Assembly (NCBI GenBank): GCA_026707665.1
Contig: JAPOWK010000117.1
Span: 16,901 to 80,900, forward strand
From: Chloroflexota bacterium
Lineage (GTDB): Bacteria > Chloroflexota > Anaerolineae > Aggregatilineales > Phototrophicaceae
Length of the DNA stretch: 64,000 nt
Direction of reading: 5' to 3'
Shown here in pieces: positions 34,201 to 42,824 of the stretch; within the stretch, counting starts at the first letter, position 1, and each line of letters opens with the position of its first letter. Below the pieces are notes generated by a model. That model had not been told where the DNA came from and did not search any database. It saw only the letters and a list, made by a program, of their open reading frames with translations. A program made the position numbers and the translations under genes.

Positions 34201-35043
34201 ATGAGCACAATTGGCATCATCAATCCGGGCGCGATGGGCATTTCGATCGCGGCATCGGCGCGGTCGCGCGGTCACGATGTCTTTTGGGCGTCGGCCGGGC
34301 GCAGCGCCGATACGCGTCGGCGCGCCGAGGCACATAATCTTCTCGAAGTTCAAACCTTGGCCGAGCTCTGCGCGGTCTGCGAGGTGATGCTTTGCGTCTG
34401 TCCGCCGCACGCGGCCGCGTCCGTCGCGGACGCTGTGATCGATGCCGGCTTCAGCGGGCTCTATTGCGACGGGAACGCCATCGCGCCGCGGCAATCGCAG
34501 CTTGTCGGTGAGCGCCTTAGGGCCGCGGGCATCGATTTCGTCGACGGCAGCATCATTGGTCCGCCGGCTTGGGAAGCAGGCAGTACCCGCTTTTACTTGT
34601 CCGGTCCGTCGGCTGGGCAGGTCGCCGGCTTATTCGAAGGCGCTCTGGCGGAGGCGGTCGTGATCGGCGATGAGATCGGCAAGGCGTCGGCGCTGAAGAT
34701 GGTGTTCGCGGCGCAGACCAAGGGCTTCACCGCCTTGCTCTCGGCGATTCAGGGGGCGGCTGAACAACTGGGCGTGCGCGCCGATCTGGACCGGGAGTGG
34801 GCGCGGCGGGATAAGGCGGTGGCGGCGCAGCGCGTCAATCAGGTGCGAGGCGTCACCGGGAAAGCCTGGCGCTTTGCTGGCGAGATGCAGGAGATCGCGG
34901 CGACCTTTGAAGCGGCCGGGATGCCGCCGGGTTTCTTCGAGGCGGCGCATGATATCTATCAGCGTATGGCGCCCTTCAAGGACGCGGAAGAATTGCCTGC
35001 GCTTGAGGATGTGCTGGCGGCGCTTACTGCGGCCCGCGACTAG
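34201..35043 (+). CDS. 6-phosphogluconate-dehydrogenase-like NAD(P)-binding protein (DUF1932 type)
   Basis: 280 residues. The Rossmann start IGIINPGAMGISIAASARSRGHDVFWAS and the all-helical second half (KASALKMVFAAQTKGFTALLSAI) match beta-hydroxyacid dehydrogenase-like proteins with a DUF1932 C-terminal domain. These reduce or oxidise a small hydroxy acid; the substrate is unknown. The gene is probably co-transcribed with hisG and converges on the HAD gene with a 3-nt gap. Confidence 0.8.
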   Translation: MSTIGIINPGAMGISIAASARSRGHDVFWASAGRSADTRRRAEAHNLLEVQTLAELCAVCEVMLCVCPPHAAASVADAVIDAGFSGLYCDGNAIAPRQSQLVGERLRAAGIDFVDGSIIGPPAWEAGSTRFYLSGPSAGQVAGLFEGALAEAVVIGDEIGKASALKMVFAAQTKGFTALLSAIQGAAEQLGVRADLDREWARRDKAVAAQRVNQVRGVTGKAWRFAGEMQEIAATFEAAGMPPGFFEAAHDIYQRMAPFKDAEELPALEDVLAALTAARD

Positions 35044-35046
35044 ACA

Positions 35047-35826
35047 TCAGAGCGCCTCAATCAACTCCGGCAAGCCGGCGAAGACCAAATCCGGCCGTAC
35101 TTCACTCTGCTGCAAACTTATCTCCGTCTCCACGCCCGTCATCACGAGCGCGGTCTGGATGCCCAGAGCTTGCGCGCCGGCGATATCGGTGCCAATGCGG
35201 TCGCCGATCATCAGCGTCTCTTCGGGGCAGGCCTCAAGCTGACGAAGCGCGGCGTCGAACATGCCGCGTGCCGGCTTGCCGATGATGGTGGGCGATTGAC
35301 CGGAGGCCGCTTCGATCAAGGCGATGATGCTGCCGGCGCCCGGCACCAGACCCTCCGGCGCCGGGAACGACGGATCGGGATTGGTGCCGATGAAGCGCGC
35401 TCCTGCTCGAATCAAGAGGGTCGCCGTCCGCGCTTTTTCGTAAGTGAGGTCGACGTCAATGCCGCAGACGACGGCATCGGCGCTAGCATCGACCAGTTTG
35501 AAGCCAGCGTCTGACAACATGCGCTTTAAGCCAGAGCCGCCGAGGACGTGCAAGGGCGTGCCAGCTGGGTAGCGCGTCTGCAAATAGCGGACTGTGGCGG
35601 TTCCGCTGGTGACAATGTGTCGCGGCTGCACGCCGGAGACGCCCATGCTCGCGAGCTTGTCCACATAATCATCTTGCGTTCGGCTGCTGTTGTTGGTGGC
35701 GAGCACGAAATCCAGCTCGCGCTCGAATAAGAGGTCGAAGAAATTCGTCATGCCGGGCAGAGCTTGCGACCCGCGCCATAAGACGCCGTCCATGTCTGAG
35801 ATGACGGCTTTGATCTGGAGTGACAA
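35047..35826 (-). CDS. HAD-IIA phosphatase (NagD/PGP-like)
   Basis: 259 residues from a TTG start at 35826 with AAAGGACG eight bases upstream. Motif I is VISDMDGVLWRG, motif II lies in LATNNSSRT, motif III is IGKPARGMFDAAL and motif IV is MIGDRIGTDIAGAQ. This is the NagD/4-nitrophenylphosphatase/phosphoglycolate phosphatase group, which removes phosphate from nucleotides or small sugar phosphates. Confidence 0.88.
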   Translation of the reverse strand: MSLQIKAVISDMDGVLWRGSQALPGMTNFFDLLFERELDFVLATNNSSRTQDDYVDKLASMGVSGVQPRHIVTSGTATVRYLQTRYPAGTPLHVLGGSGLKRMLSDAGFKLVDASADAVVCGIDVDLTYEKARTATLLIRAGARFIGTNPDPSFPAPEGLVPGAGSIIALIEAASGQSPTIIGKPARGMFDAALRQLEACPEETLMIGDRIGTDIAGAQALGIQTALVMTGVETEISLQQSEVRPDLVFAGLPELIEAL

Positions 35827-35905
35827 TGCGTGCGTCCTTTCGCCAGCTACATCGCGGAGTATTTTAGCGCATCTCGGCGCTGGCGAAAGGCTGCTGACTC
35901 CGGGG

Positions 35906-36886
35906 TTATTTCAGTCGATCCAGCGTACCCTGTTCCAGGGCGTAGAGGTGCTGCCCTTCCTGAGCTTGCAGCAGGCTCGCCAGCCGCGGATATCCCTGCT
36001 CGTATTCGCGCGACCATTCGATGGCGAAATCGCCTTGGCGGATTTCGTCCAGCGTCGCTTCCATCAAGCCTTCCAGTTTGAATTCCTTGAATCGGTGCAA
36101 GCGGCTGAAGATGCCGTACTGCCCGGTTAAGGATGACAGCCGCAGCGCGCGCAGCAAGCCTATCTGTGAAACGCGAGAGAGATAATCGGTGAACTCGCCG
36201 CTAATAATCAGATCCAGCATGACCGCTTCCGGCGGGTACCCCAGTTCCAGCAGCACAGCGGCCGCGGTGGTCATGACGTGGTGAAAGGCGGGCAAGATCG
36301 CTTGCTGCACGAATAGATCCAACTGGGATTCTTGTTCCATTGAGATTTCGATCGCGCCCGCCTGCAGGCTGCCCATGGCTTTGGCGAGCGCCAGCAGCGA
36401 CTCTAGAGTGCTGCCCGTCGCATCCTGCCCAACGCCGACAAAACTGAAGAAGCCGCTGCCATCCAAATATCGTGAGCGCACTGCCGCCCCGATTGTGCGC
36501 GGCGCGATCATGCCGACATCGACGAAAGGCGGCGGCTCGACGAATCCGAAGGCGATGTTGTAGCCGCTGGCGAATACCAAAAGATGACCGCGCTGGAGAT
36601 ATGGTGAAATCCGCTCGAGATAGACTTCCGGCACCACTTCATCCGGCAGGAAGAGCATCAGAATGTGGCAGCGCGGGATCACCTTTTCGATATCTTGCGG
36701 CTCGAAGCCGTCTTCGCGCGCGTGATCGCGGGTCTCGTCATCGCGCAGGCCGACAAGGACGCGGATACTTGAATCGCGCAAGTTATTGGCGACGGGTCTT
36801 CCCAAGTTGCCAAAGCCAATGATGCCCACCGTTTTGCCGCTCAAAACATTGAGATTCGCGTCTGTTTCACGATAGATCGTCGCCAT
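35906..36886 (-). CDS. divergent ketol-acid reductoisomerase-like protein
   Basis: 326 residues. Fold and order follow class-I KARI: GKTVGIIGFGNLGRPVANNLRDSSIRVLVGLR, LPDEVVPEVY, VGMIAPRTIGAAVRSRYL, then the knotted helical domain. Key residues differ: the AHGxNIH histidine is replaced (FASGYNIA), ETETDLFGEQ becomes ESQLDLFVQQ (Glu to Gln, Asp kept), and the distal ECLHELK acidic pair is changed (LDLIISGE). It is thus unlikely to make branched-chain amino acids in the usual way. It follows the GNAT gene by 31 nt, at the tail of the replication operon. Confidence 0.75.
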   Translation of the reverse strand: MATIYRETDANLNVLSGKTVGIIGFGNLGRPVANNLRDSSIRVLVGLRDDETRDHAREDGFEPQDIEKVIPRCHILMLFLPDEVVPEVYLERISPYLQRGHLLVFASGYNIAFGFVEPPPFVDVGMIAPRTIGAAVRSRYLDGSGFFSFVGVGQDATGSTLESLLALAKAMGSLQAGAIEISMEQESQLDLFVQQAILPAFHHVMTTAAAVLLELGYPPEAVMLDLIISGEFTDYLSRVSQIGLLRALRLSSLTGQYGIFSRLHRFKEFKLEGLMEATLDEIRQGDFAIEWSREYEQGYPRLASLLQAQEGQHLYALEQGTLDRLK

Positions 36887-36917
36887 AGCGTCATCCCGAG
36901 ATTCTGAGTTGCGCGCT

Positions 36918-37775
36918 TCACTCGACTCGCTTGCGCCACAACTCCATATCGTTGCCGTTGCGAAAAAAACCGTAGCGTTCGTATAGTCGCTGCGAGGGCA
37001 GATTTCTCAATTGCGTGTTGACGGAAAGTTCCGCCAAATTCCAGTTGCGGAATGCAAGCATTAGCTGATGCATGAGGGCGGAGGCGATTCCCATGCGTTG
37101 ATGCGCCGGGTGCACCGCCAGGCGCGCGAGATGCCCCACACCCTCCTGGCGCGTGCTCAGCTGATAGGCGACTAATTCGTCATCCCGCGTCGCCACAGTT
37201 GCGCTTGCCGCGCTGCGAATGGCCTGCCAAATATCGTATTCCGCCAGCTGCCATGGCGCGCCAAATGCCAGGCGGTCAATCTCCATGATGCCATCGACGT
37301 CTCTCAGGTCCGCCGCCCGAATGCTCGCGGATATCTTGGGCGCCGCTCCGATGCGATTGCCGATATGGCTCATGGTAATGATATCGTCTTCGCAGCTGAA
37401 ACCACGCTCGCGCAGGTAGGTGGGCAGCCAGTTGGTGATCATGAGAATCGCGATATCGCTTATCCCCAAGGCGGGGCAGCGGGCTTCGGCGGCTTCGCAG
37501 AGCTCGCGCACAATCAAGCCAGGCATCCTGCCGCCGCGAATGCCGAGTAGCCGGATCCAGCTCCAGCCGTCAATAGGCAGCGAAAGTCCCAAATAGCCGA
37601 CCAATTGTTCTCCATGCCAGGCGAGCAAGACGGCGCCCATTTCGCCGTCCAGCCATTGGTCGGTTTCGTACCAATCGAGGTGCTTGTGCGTCCACTGGCT
37701 GTGCCAGGCGAGGTCAAGCAGCGCGCTGCGGTGTCGGCGCTCGTAGCCGCTGATCTTCAAGCGCGTGCCCAGCAT
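36918..37775 (-). CDS. tandem GNAT acetyltransferase
   Basis: 285 residues forming two GNAT folds. The C-terminal one is RimI-like with LARLAVHPAHQRMGIASALMHQL, the acetyl-CoA loop (QRMGIA), and ends in LYERYGFF; the N-terminal one lacks a clear loop and may be non-catalytic. ATG overlaps the preceding stop as TGATG, so translation is coupled to the double-AAA+ gene. Substrate unknown; RimI-like enzymes acetylate protein N-termini. Confidence 0.8.
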   Translation of the reverse strand: MLGTRLKISGYERRHRSALLDLAWHSQWTHKHLDWYETDQWLDGEMGAVLLAWHGEQLVGYLGLSLPIDGWSWIRLLGIRGGRMPGLIVRELCEAAEARCPALGISDIAILMITNWLPTYLRERGFSCEDDIITMSHIGNRIGAAPKISASIRAADLRDVDGIMEIDRLAFGAPWQLAEYDIWQAIRSAASATVATRDDELVAYQLSTRQEGVGHLARLAVHPAHQRMGIASALMHQLMLAFRNWNLAELSVNTQLRNLPSQRLYERYGFFRNGNDMELWRKRVE

Positions 37776-39208
37776 CAGGACTGCGACTTCATCCGTTTGA
37801 CGTAGCTGCCGACCGGGTCCAGATCTAACCAGTCGCAGAGCCGCCGATCAAACAGACGGGTGGCAAGGCGGGGCGAATCTTCCTCTATCATTTGCCTGGT
37901 TTCGGATGTGGTGAAGACAGTTGGACGCTTTGACAGATATCGGAAATCAATGATTTGAAACAGCTTTTCCTTAGACCAGGAAGTCGCGTTTGTCAGGCTC
38001 AGGTCATCCAGAATCAATATCGGAATGCCGAGAATATCCTGGAAGCGCTTGTCGAAACGCGAACGAGACTGCGGATCGAAGGCTTGTCTCAGATAATCCA
38101 GCAAATCCGGAGCGGTGGTAAACATGACATCCTTGCCGCGTTCATTGAGATCATTGGAGATGGACGCGGCCAAATGCGTTTTGCCCGATCCATAGTCGCC
38201 CAGGAAGCACAGCCAGCCGCGCGGATCCTGCGCCCATGTTCTCGCCATACGCAGCGCAGTTTTCAAACTGGCTTTCTCATCATTGTCCAAGCTGTCAATT
38301 GAAAAAGTATCGAAGCGCATTTCCTGGTAAAGCCGCAGATCATTGAAACGCATGTCGAGCGACTGCGTGCGTGCCACTCGGCGATAATCTGGCGCGTTGA
38401 TCCTGATGTGCTTGACGATTTCGCCCTGCATCATGCGGCTGCTGATGCGCGGATCAAGGTCGTCAAAAGGCGTGTTGGTGGTTACCACGGTCGGCAGACG
38501 ATTGACATGGCGGAAGTTCAGCAGCTGGAACAGCTTTTCCTTCGCCCAGCCGCTGGGATTCTCAACGCCCAGGTCATCGAGCACTAGTAAAGGTACGTTA
38601 CGTATGCGCTCGAAATAGGCGTCAAAGGAGGCTTCGGATTCGGGACCAAAGGTGGCGCGCAACAAGTCTAGCAGATCGGGCGCGGTGATGAATATGACCT
38701 GCTCGCCATAGAGTTCCAAGCGTGTGTTGGCGATGGCAACAGCAAGGTGCGTCTTGCCAGACCCGTAGGGTCCTTCGTATACAAGCCAGCCGATCGGGTC
38801 TTCCGCATAGCCTTCCGCGACCGATTTCGCGTTGTAGAGCGAGGTCACGTTGTTTGGCGTATAGCTTCCGCCGAGGTGGCTGACTCGAAAGTTTTCGAAG
38901 GTCTTGTCGCGGTAGCCGTCAAGATTGCCGAAACGGCGCAGGCGTTCGTGCATGGCCCGGTCGTCTTCGACCGGATGATTGGGGCAGCGCTGAAAGCGGC
39001 CGAAGCGCGGGTCGGCAACAGGAACGTCGAGCGTGTAGACGCCTTTGCCGTCGCAGAGCGGGCAGGGCAGGTCGCGATTTTCCGGATCGTAACATACGAA
39101 GTCAATTGGATATTCAGGTTCTTCGTTAGCCCGGTGGCTAGATGTTGGCGTTCCGTTATCTTGACCGGCTAGGTTTGCGTCGTCCAAGGCGTCGCCCAGG
39201 TTTCTCAC
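37775..39208 (-). CDS. double-AAA+ DnaC/DnaI-like protein (candidate helicase loader)
   Basis: 477 residues carrying two complete DnaC/IstB-type ATPase modules. Module 1 has Walker A GPYGSGKTH (146-154) and Walker B LLVLDDLG (Asp211-Asp212); module 2 has GDYGSGKTH (337-345) and ILILDDLS (Asp401-Asp402). Both retain the same following pattern (KEKLFQLLNFRHVNRLPTVVTT / KEKLFQIIDFRYLSKRPTVFTT), so the gene arose by internal duplication. A possible Zn site (Cys49, Cys52, Cys75, His78) lies in the N-terminus, as in DnaI. GTG at 39208 has AAGGACGG upstream and overlaps the DnaD-like gene by 53 nt. Context with dnaB and a DnaD-like gene supports a role in loading the replicative helicase. Confidence 0.85.
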   Translation of the reverse strand: MRNLGDALDDANLAGQDNGTPTSSHRANEEPEYPIDFVCYDPENRDLPCPLCDGKGVYTLDVPVADPRFGRFQRCPNHPVEDDRAMHERLRRFGNLDGYRDKTFENFRVSHLGGSYTPNNVTSLYNAKSVAEGYAEDPIGWLVYEGPYGSGKTHLAVAIANTRLELYGEQVIFITAPDLLDLLRATFGPESEASFDAYFERIRNVPLLVLDDLGVENPSGWAKEKLFQLLNFRHVNRLPTVVTTNTPFDDLDPRISSRMMQGEIVKHIRINAPDYRRVARTQSLDMRFNDLRLYQEMRFDTFSIDSLDNDEKASLKTALRMARTWAQDPRGWLCFLGDYGSGKTHLAASISNDLNERGKDVMFTTAPDLLDYLRQAFDPQSRSRFDKRFQDILGIPILILDDLSLTNATSWSKEKLFQIIDFRYLSKRPTVFTTSETRQMIEEDSPRLATRLFDRRLCDWLDLDPVGSYVKRMKSQS

Positions 39209-39845
39209 GGCCCCGTCCTTCCTGCTGCCATCTGTCGAGTATCGCGCGAATATAACGCCAATTCCGCTTGTTGCCTTCGACCGCCAGCCGCATCGCCTCT
39301 TCGATCCAGCCCGGCGGATAATCCTTCTCCGCCTCTTTCAGCGCATCGATGATCATCGGTGTCAAGACGCCGATATTGTCCTCGTACAGACCGAAAATCG
39401 AGGGCCGCGCCGGCAGCAGCTCGATCTCCCGATCCGCCGACGGGCGCCACTCGCCCGCCAGTATCCGCTGCTGCAGCGCTCGGCCAGCGGAGTCAGCGCT
39501 GGTGTAGTAGCGTGTCATCTCGCCTCTAACATTAACTTCCGACGCGAGCAGCGTGCCGCGAGCCAGCATTTTGTCCAGCCCGCGCTGCAGCGCCTCCCGC
39601 GCCGTCAGGGATTCATCAATGATGGCGAGCCCGCGCATAAGCTGGTCGTCGGCCAGGAACTCGTCAAAGCGCAGAAAGCGGTAATCGCCCTCCTTCTGCT
39701 GGAGCGCCGCCAGGCAGAATATCGTCAGCTTGAGCTCGGCGAGATCGTCAATCGCTGGCAGAAGCTGGCTGAAGAAATGGGCGGGCAGCGCGACCGGCTC
39801 CATACCGTGAACGAGATTCTTGCCGTTCTTCGCAGCCATGCGCAT
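39156..39845 (-). CDS. DnaD-domain replication initiation protein
   Basis: 229 residues. The C-terminal half, SIFGLYEDNIGVLTPMIIDALKEAEKDYPPGWIEEAMRLAVEGNKRNWRYIRAILDRW, is a clear DnaD/DnaB_2 domain (YxxxIGxxxxPxxxxxL...WI..A...A...N.RNW.Y...IL..W). The N-terminal part is winged-helix-like. DnaD proteins remodel origin DNA and help recruit the DnaI-DnaB complex. Its ATG shares the A of the dnaB stop (TGATG). The basic tail (GRRLGRRKPSRSR) overlaps the next gene. Confidence 0.85.
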   Translation of the reverse strand: MRMAAKNGKNLVHGMEPVALPAHFFSQLLPAIDDLAELKLTIFCLAALQQKEGDYRFLRFDEFLADDQLMRGLAIIDESLTAREALQRGLDKMLARGTLLASEVNVRGEMTRYYTSADSAGRALQQRILAGEWRPSADREIELLPARPSIFGLYEDNIGVLTPMIIDALKEAEKDYPPGWIEEAMRLAVEGNKRNWRYIRAILDRWQQEGRGREKPGRRLGRRKPSRSR

Positions 39846-41218
39846 CAATCCAGGTTGCTGATATCAGCGAGATTCAAATTGACTTTTCTGACGTCTTTGA
39901 AACGGGTATACGATTTTTCAAAATAAAGCTGGACGGCGCCAGTCGGTCCGTGACGGTGTTTTGACAGCAAGACGTCGGCTTGGTTGGGGAATTCGGTCGT
40001 ATCCGGATTGTAGACTTCATCGCGATAGAGGAAAAGCACGGCGTCGGCGTCTTGCTCAATGGTGCCGCTCTCGCGCAGATCGGAAAGCTGCGGGCGCTTG
40101 TCTTGCCGCTGCTCAACCGCGCGCGACAACTGGGCGGTCGAAAGCACGGTGACGTTTAACTCGCGCGCCAGTTCCTTCAGAGATCGGCTGATGTAGCTGA
40201 TCTCTTGCACGCGATTGTTCTCGTAGGCGCGGCCGGCCGACATCAACTGCATGTAATCGACCATGACGATATCAAGTCCATATTCATGCTGGAGCCGGCG
40301 ACATTTTGTGCGCATTTCGACTGGCGAAATTGAGGGCGTATCGTCTATGAAAAGCGGCAAATTGGAGATGCGCCCGATGGCTTCGGTCAAGCGCGTGTGC
40401 TCGCGCGCTGAGATTCTGGCTGTGCGCAATTGCTGAATGCCGATGCCGGTCTCCATGGAGATCAGGCGCTGAACCATTTGCTCGACGCCCATTTCCATAG
40501 TGAAGATGGCAACGCGGCGGTCTAGGCGCGCCACATTTAGAGCGACCGACAGCATCCAACTCGTTTTGCCCATGCCCGGGCGCCCAGCGAAGACGATAAG
40601 GTCCGATTTCTGAAAGCCGCCGAGCAAGCCGTCCAGGTCGTTGAAGCCTGTCGGCATGCCGATTGAGCCGACGCCGATCTCCAGCAGCCTTTCGAGCTCA
40701 TCATAATACTCGCTGGCGGCCGCTTCAATCGGCACGAATTCGCGCTTCATCTGATTATTGCTGACGGCGAAGAGCGCCTGTTCCGCTTCATCAATCACTT
40801 TGTCGATGGGCAATTCTTCGTCGAGCGCGAACTGGCGGATGCTGTCCGCGGCGCCCAGCATCTTGCGGCGCGTCGATGTGCGCGCCACCATCTCGCCGTA
40901 GACTTCAACGTGAATGGCGGTTGGGGTATTGTTTACCAAACTGGTCAAATAAGCTTGCCCACCGACCTCGTCCAGCAAGCCCATGTCTTGCAGCTCGCGC
41001 GGGAGCGTCACGTAATCGATGGCGTCATTGCGTTCTTGCAGGCGGCTTAAGGCGTTCCAGATATACTCGTGGCGCTTGATAAAGAAGTCTTCCGCCTTAA
41101 GAAAGGAGGCGACGCTGAGGAAGGCTTTTGGCTCCAACAGGATGGCGCCAAGTAAGGCCTGCTCGGCCTCCTGGCTCATCGGGGCTTGTAACGGTGTCCG
41201 CTGCGCTTGAAGGTCCAT
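39845..41218 (-). CDS. dnaB: replicative DNA helicase DnaB
   Basis: 457 residues. It is a hexameric 5'-3' helicase of the fork. N-terminal primase-interacting domain SQEAEQALLGAILLEPKAF; RecA-like core with Walker A GRPGMGKTS, Walker B DIVMVDYMQLM, then QLSRAVEQRQDKRPQLSDLRESGTIEQDAD and the arginine-finger region SKHRHGPTGAVQLYF. No intein. GGAAGG precedes the ATG at 41218. It opens the dnaB - dnaD-like - double-AAA+ - GNAT series. Confidence 0.96.
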   Translation of the reverse strand: MDLQAQRTPLQAPMSQEAEQALLGAILLEPKAFLSVASFLKAEDFFIKRHEYIWNALSRLQERNDAIDYVTLPRELQDMGLLDEVGGQAYLTSLVNNTPTAIHVEVYGEMVARTSTRRKMLGAADSIRQFALDEELPIDKVIDEAEQALFAVSNNQMKREFVPIEAAASEYYDELERLLEIGVGSIGMPTGFNDLDGLLGGFQKSDLIVFAGRPGMGKTSWMLSVALNVARLDRRVAIFTMEMGVEQMVQRLISMETGIGIQQLRTARISAREHTRLTEAIGRISNLPLFIDDTPSISPVEMRTKCRRLQHEYGLDIVMVDYMQLMSAGRAYENNRVQEISYISRSLKELARELNVTVLSTAQLSRAVEQRQDKRPQLSDLRESGTIEQDADAVLFLYRDEVYNPDTTEFPNQADVLLSKHRHGPTGAVQLYFEKSYTRFKDVRKVNLNLADISNLD

Positions 41219-41326
41219 GAATGGCCTTCCACTGAGGATGACCGACAGTGGTCCCACTCCGGAGGACGGATCGCGACCGAGAATCGGAATATTGCTACTA
41301 TTTTAGACCAAAGAGTGGCTCAAAGA

Positions 41327-41872
41327 CTACTCTTCGTCTTCGAGATCTTCCAGGTTAAGGGTATCCACGAAGTCGGCAAAGGCGCTCAGCTTGCTCTCGT
41401 CGACGCGCTCGCCGCCTTCGCTTCTTTCGTGCAAGTCGTCAGCCAGCCCCAGAATCTCCGGCTCGACATTTCGGTCGGGGCGGATGCCGGCGCGGTCCAT
41501 CACGCTCTTGTCGACATAAATCGGAGCACTCAAGCGCACAGCCAGGGCGATGGCATCGCTGGGTCGGGCGTCAATCTCGATGGTATCGCCAGCCGCGTCA
41601 ATATTGATCACGGCGAAGAACACATCTTTGCTCAAATTATTGATGTAGATGTGCCGTACCGAACCGCCCATTTCCTGGATGGTGGACTTGAGCAGATCGT
41701 GGGTCAGCGGTCGTTCGCGCGCCATGCCCTGCAACTCCAGGGTTATCGCTTCCGACTCGAATTGACCAATCCAAATGGGCAAGTAACGCTCTTCATCAAC
41801 ATCGCGCAGCACGACCAACCGATGTTGCGACATCAGGCTTACCTGTACTCGATCCACGATCATTTCAATCAT
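41327..41872 (-). CDS. bifunctional nuclease (BFN/DUF151) family protein
   Basis: 181 residues. LPIWIGQFESEAITLELQG, RPLTHDLLKSTIQEMGG and DARPSDAIALAVRLSAPIYV are diagnostic of the BFN/DUF151 family, named after plant bifunctional nucleases. In bacteria the role is not settled; some members fuse to UVR domains. The C-terminal 30 residues are acidic. It ends 108 nt upstream of dnaB on the same strand. Confidence 0.88.
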   Translation of the reverse strand: MIEMIVDRVQVSLMSQHRLVVLRDVDEERYLPIWIGQFESEAITLELQGMARERPLTHDLLKSTIQEMGGSVRHIYINNLSKDVFFAVINIDAAGDTIEIDARPSDAIALAVRLSAPIYVDKSVMDRAGIRPDRNVEPEILGLADDLHERSEGGERVDESKLSAFADFVDTLNLEDLEDEE

Positions 41873-42000
41873 AGTCCGGTCGCCTTACTCGAAATCAGTC
41901 CAATGCACATTATACACGGAAGTCGCGTCACTTCAAACTTTGGCTGACGTTCCGATGTCCCAATTTGCTCTCACTGGTACCCGTTCGGGCGAGGCGCTGC

Positions 42001-42030
42001 TTGTAAATACGAGCAGGGATTGGCTACACT
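42001..42030 (+). promoter_or_regulatory. candidate promoter of the lipoprotein gene
   Basis: TTGTAA, 18 nt, TACACT. The inferred transcript start is about 23 nt before the GTG at 42060, supporting that start over the ORF-track start at 41940. Confidence 0.5.
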
Positions 42031-42059
42031 CAACATCGGATTACGCGTGGGGAAACGTT

Positions 42060-42737
42060 GTGCATATTCTGTTGCTGATGCTCGTTGTGGCGCTGCTGGC
42101 GGCTTGCGCGAGCGTCCAAGAACTGGTTGTGCCTAGGCAGTCGCCGGAGCTGGGATTCCGCTTTGGCGAATTGATTTTTGAAGACGGTTTCGAAACCGGC
42201 TCTGAGTGGCGCGCATACGAAACGGGCGCCGATCTGTTCCTTGGCGTCCGCGCCGGCGCCTTCCGGGTTGAATTCAGCGGGCGACAATACGTCTGGTCGC
42301 AGCGTAACGGCCAGCACAGAAATGTCGTGGTTGAAGCGGATGTGCGGCAGATGTCGGATTACGATCACAACGGCTACGGATTGGCTTGCCGCCTGGATCC
42401 CGGCAACAGCGGGCGCGGCTATTTTTTCTTTATCAGCGGCGATGGTCATGCCAGCATTCGCTGGAGCAACGGGCGTTCGCTCGAGCCGATTGTTGCGGCG
42501 GCGCCGTCGGCCCATATTCGCCAGGGGCAGTCCAGCAATCGCTTGCGAGTCGTTTGCATTGACGATTACCTGGCGCTCTGGGTCAATGGTCGATTCGTGG
42601 CCGACGCCCGCGACAGCCGCACCGGGCAGGGCGAGGTCGGTTTGGCTGCTGTCATGAATTATGCGGGGGTGCGCCTCGCTGTTGACTTTGATGATATCAA
42701 GGTGTGGCGCGCCGCCCTTGACATGCGCGAATCGTAA
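42060..42737 (+). CDS. lipoprotein with a LamG-like (concanavalin-type) beta domain
   Basis: 225 residues from GTG 42060. The signal HILLLMLVVALLAAC ends in a lipobox (LAAC), so the protein is probably lipid-anchored on the outside. The mature part (ELIFEDGFETGSEWRAYET... FRVEFSGRQYVWSQRNGQHRNVVVEADVRQ... GYGLACRLDPGNSGRGYFFFIS... VDFDDIKVWRA) is a jelly-roll like the LamG/DUF1080 glycan-binding modules. Binding target unknown. Confidence 0.75.
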   Translation: MHILLLMLVVALLAACASVQELVVPRQSPELGFRFGELIFEDGFETGSEWRAYETGADLFLGVRAGAFRVEFSGRQYVWSQRNGQHRNVVVEADVRQMSDYDHNGYGLACRLDPGNSGRGYFFFISGDGHASIRWSNGRSLEPIVAAAPSAHIRQGQSSNRLRVVCIDDYLALWVNGRFVADARDSRTGQGEVGLAAVMNYAGVRLAVDFDDIKVWRAALDMRES

Positions 42738-42824
42738 GCGCGTCATTCGCGCAGGTGGTCGCAACATCTGCGGCGCCGCTGCGTATACTGCATGAGAGAG
42801 CGGCGGCAGCCAGTTGGACAAATC

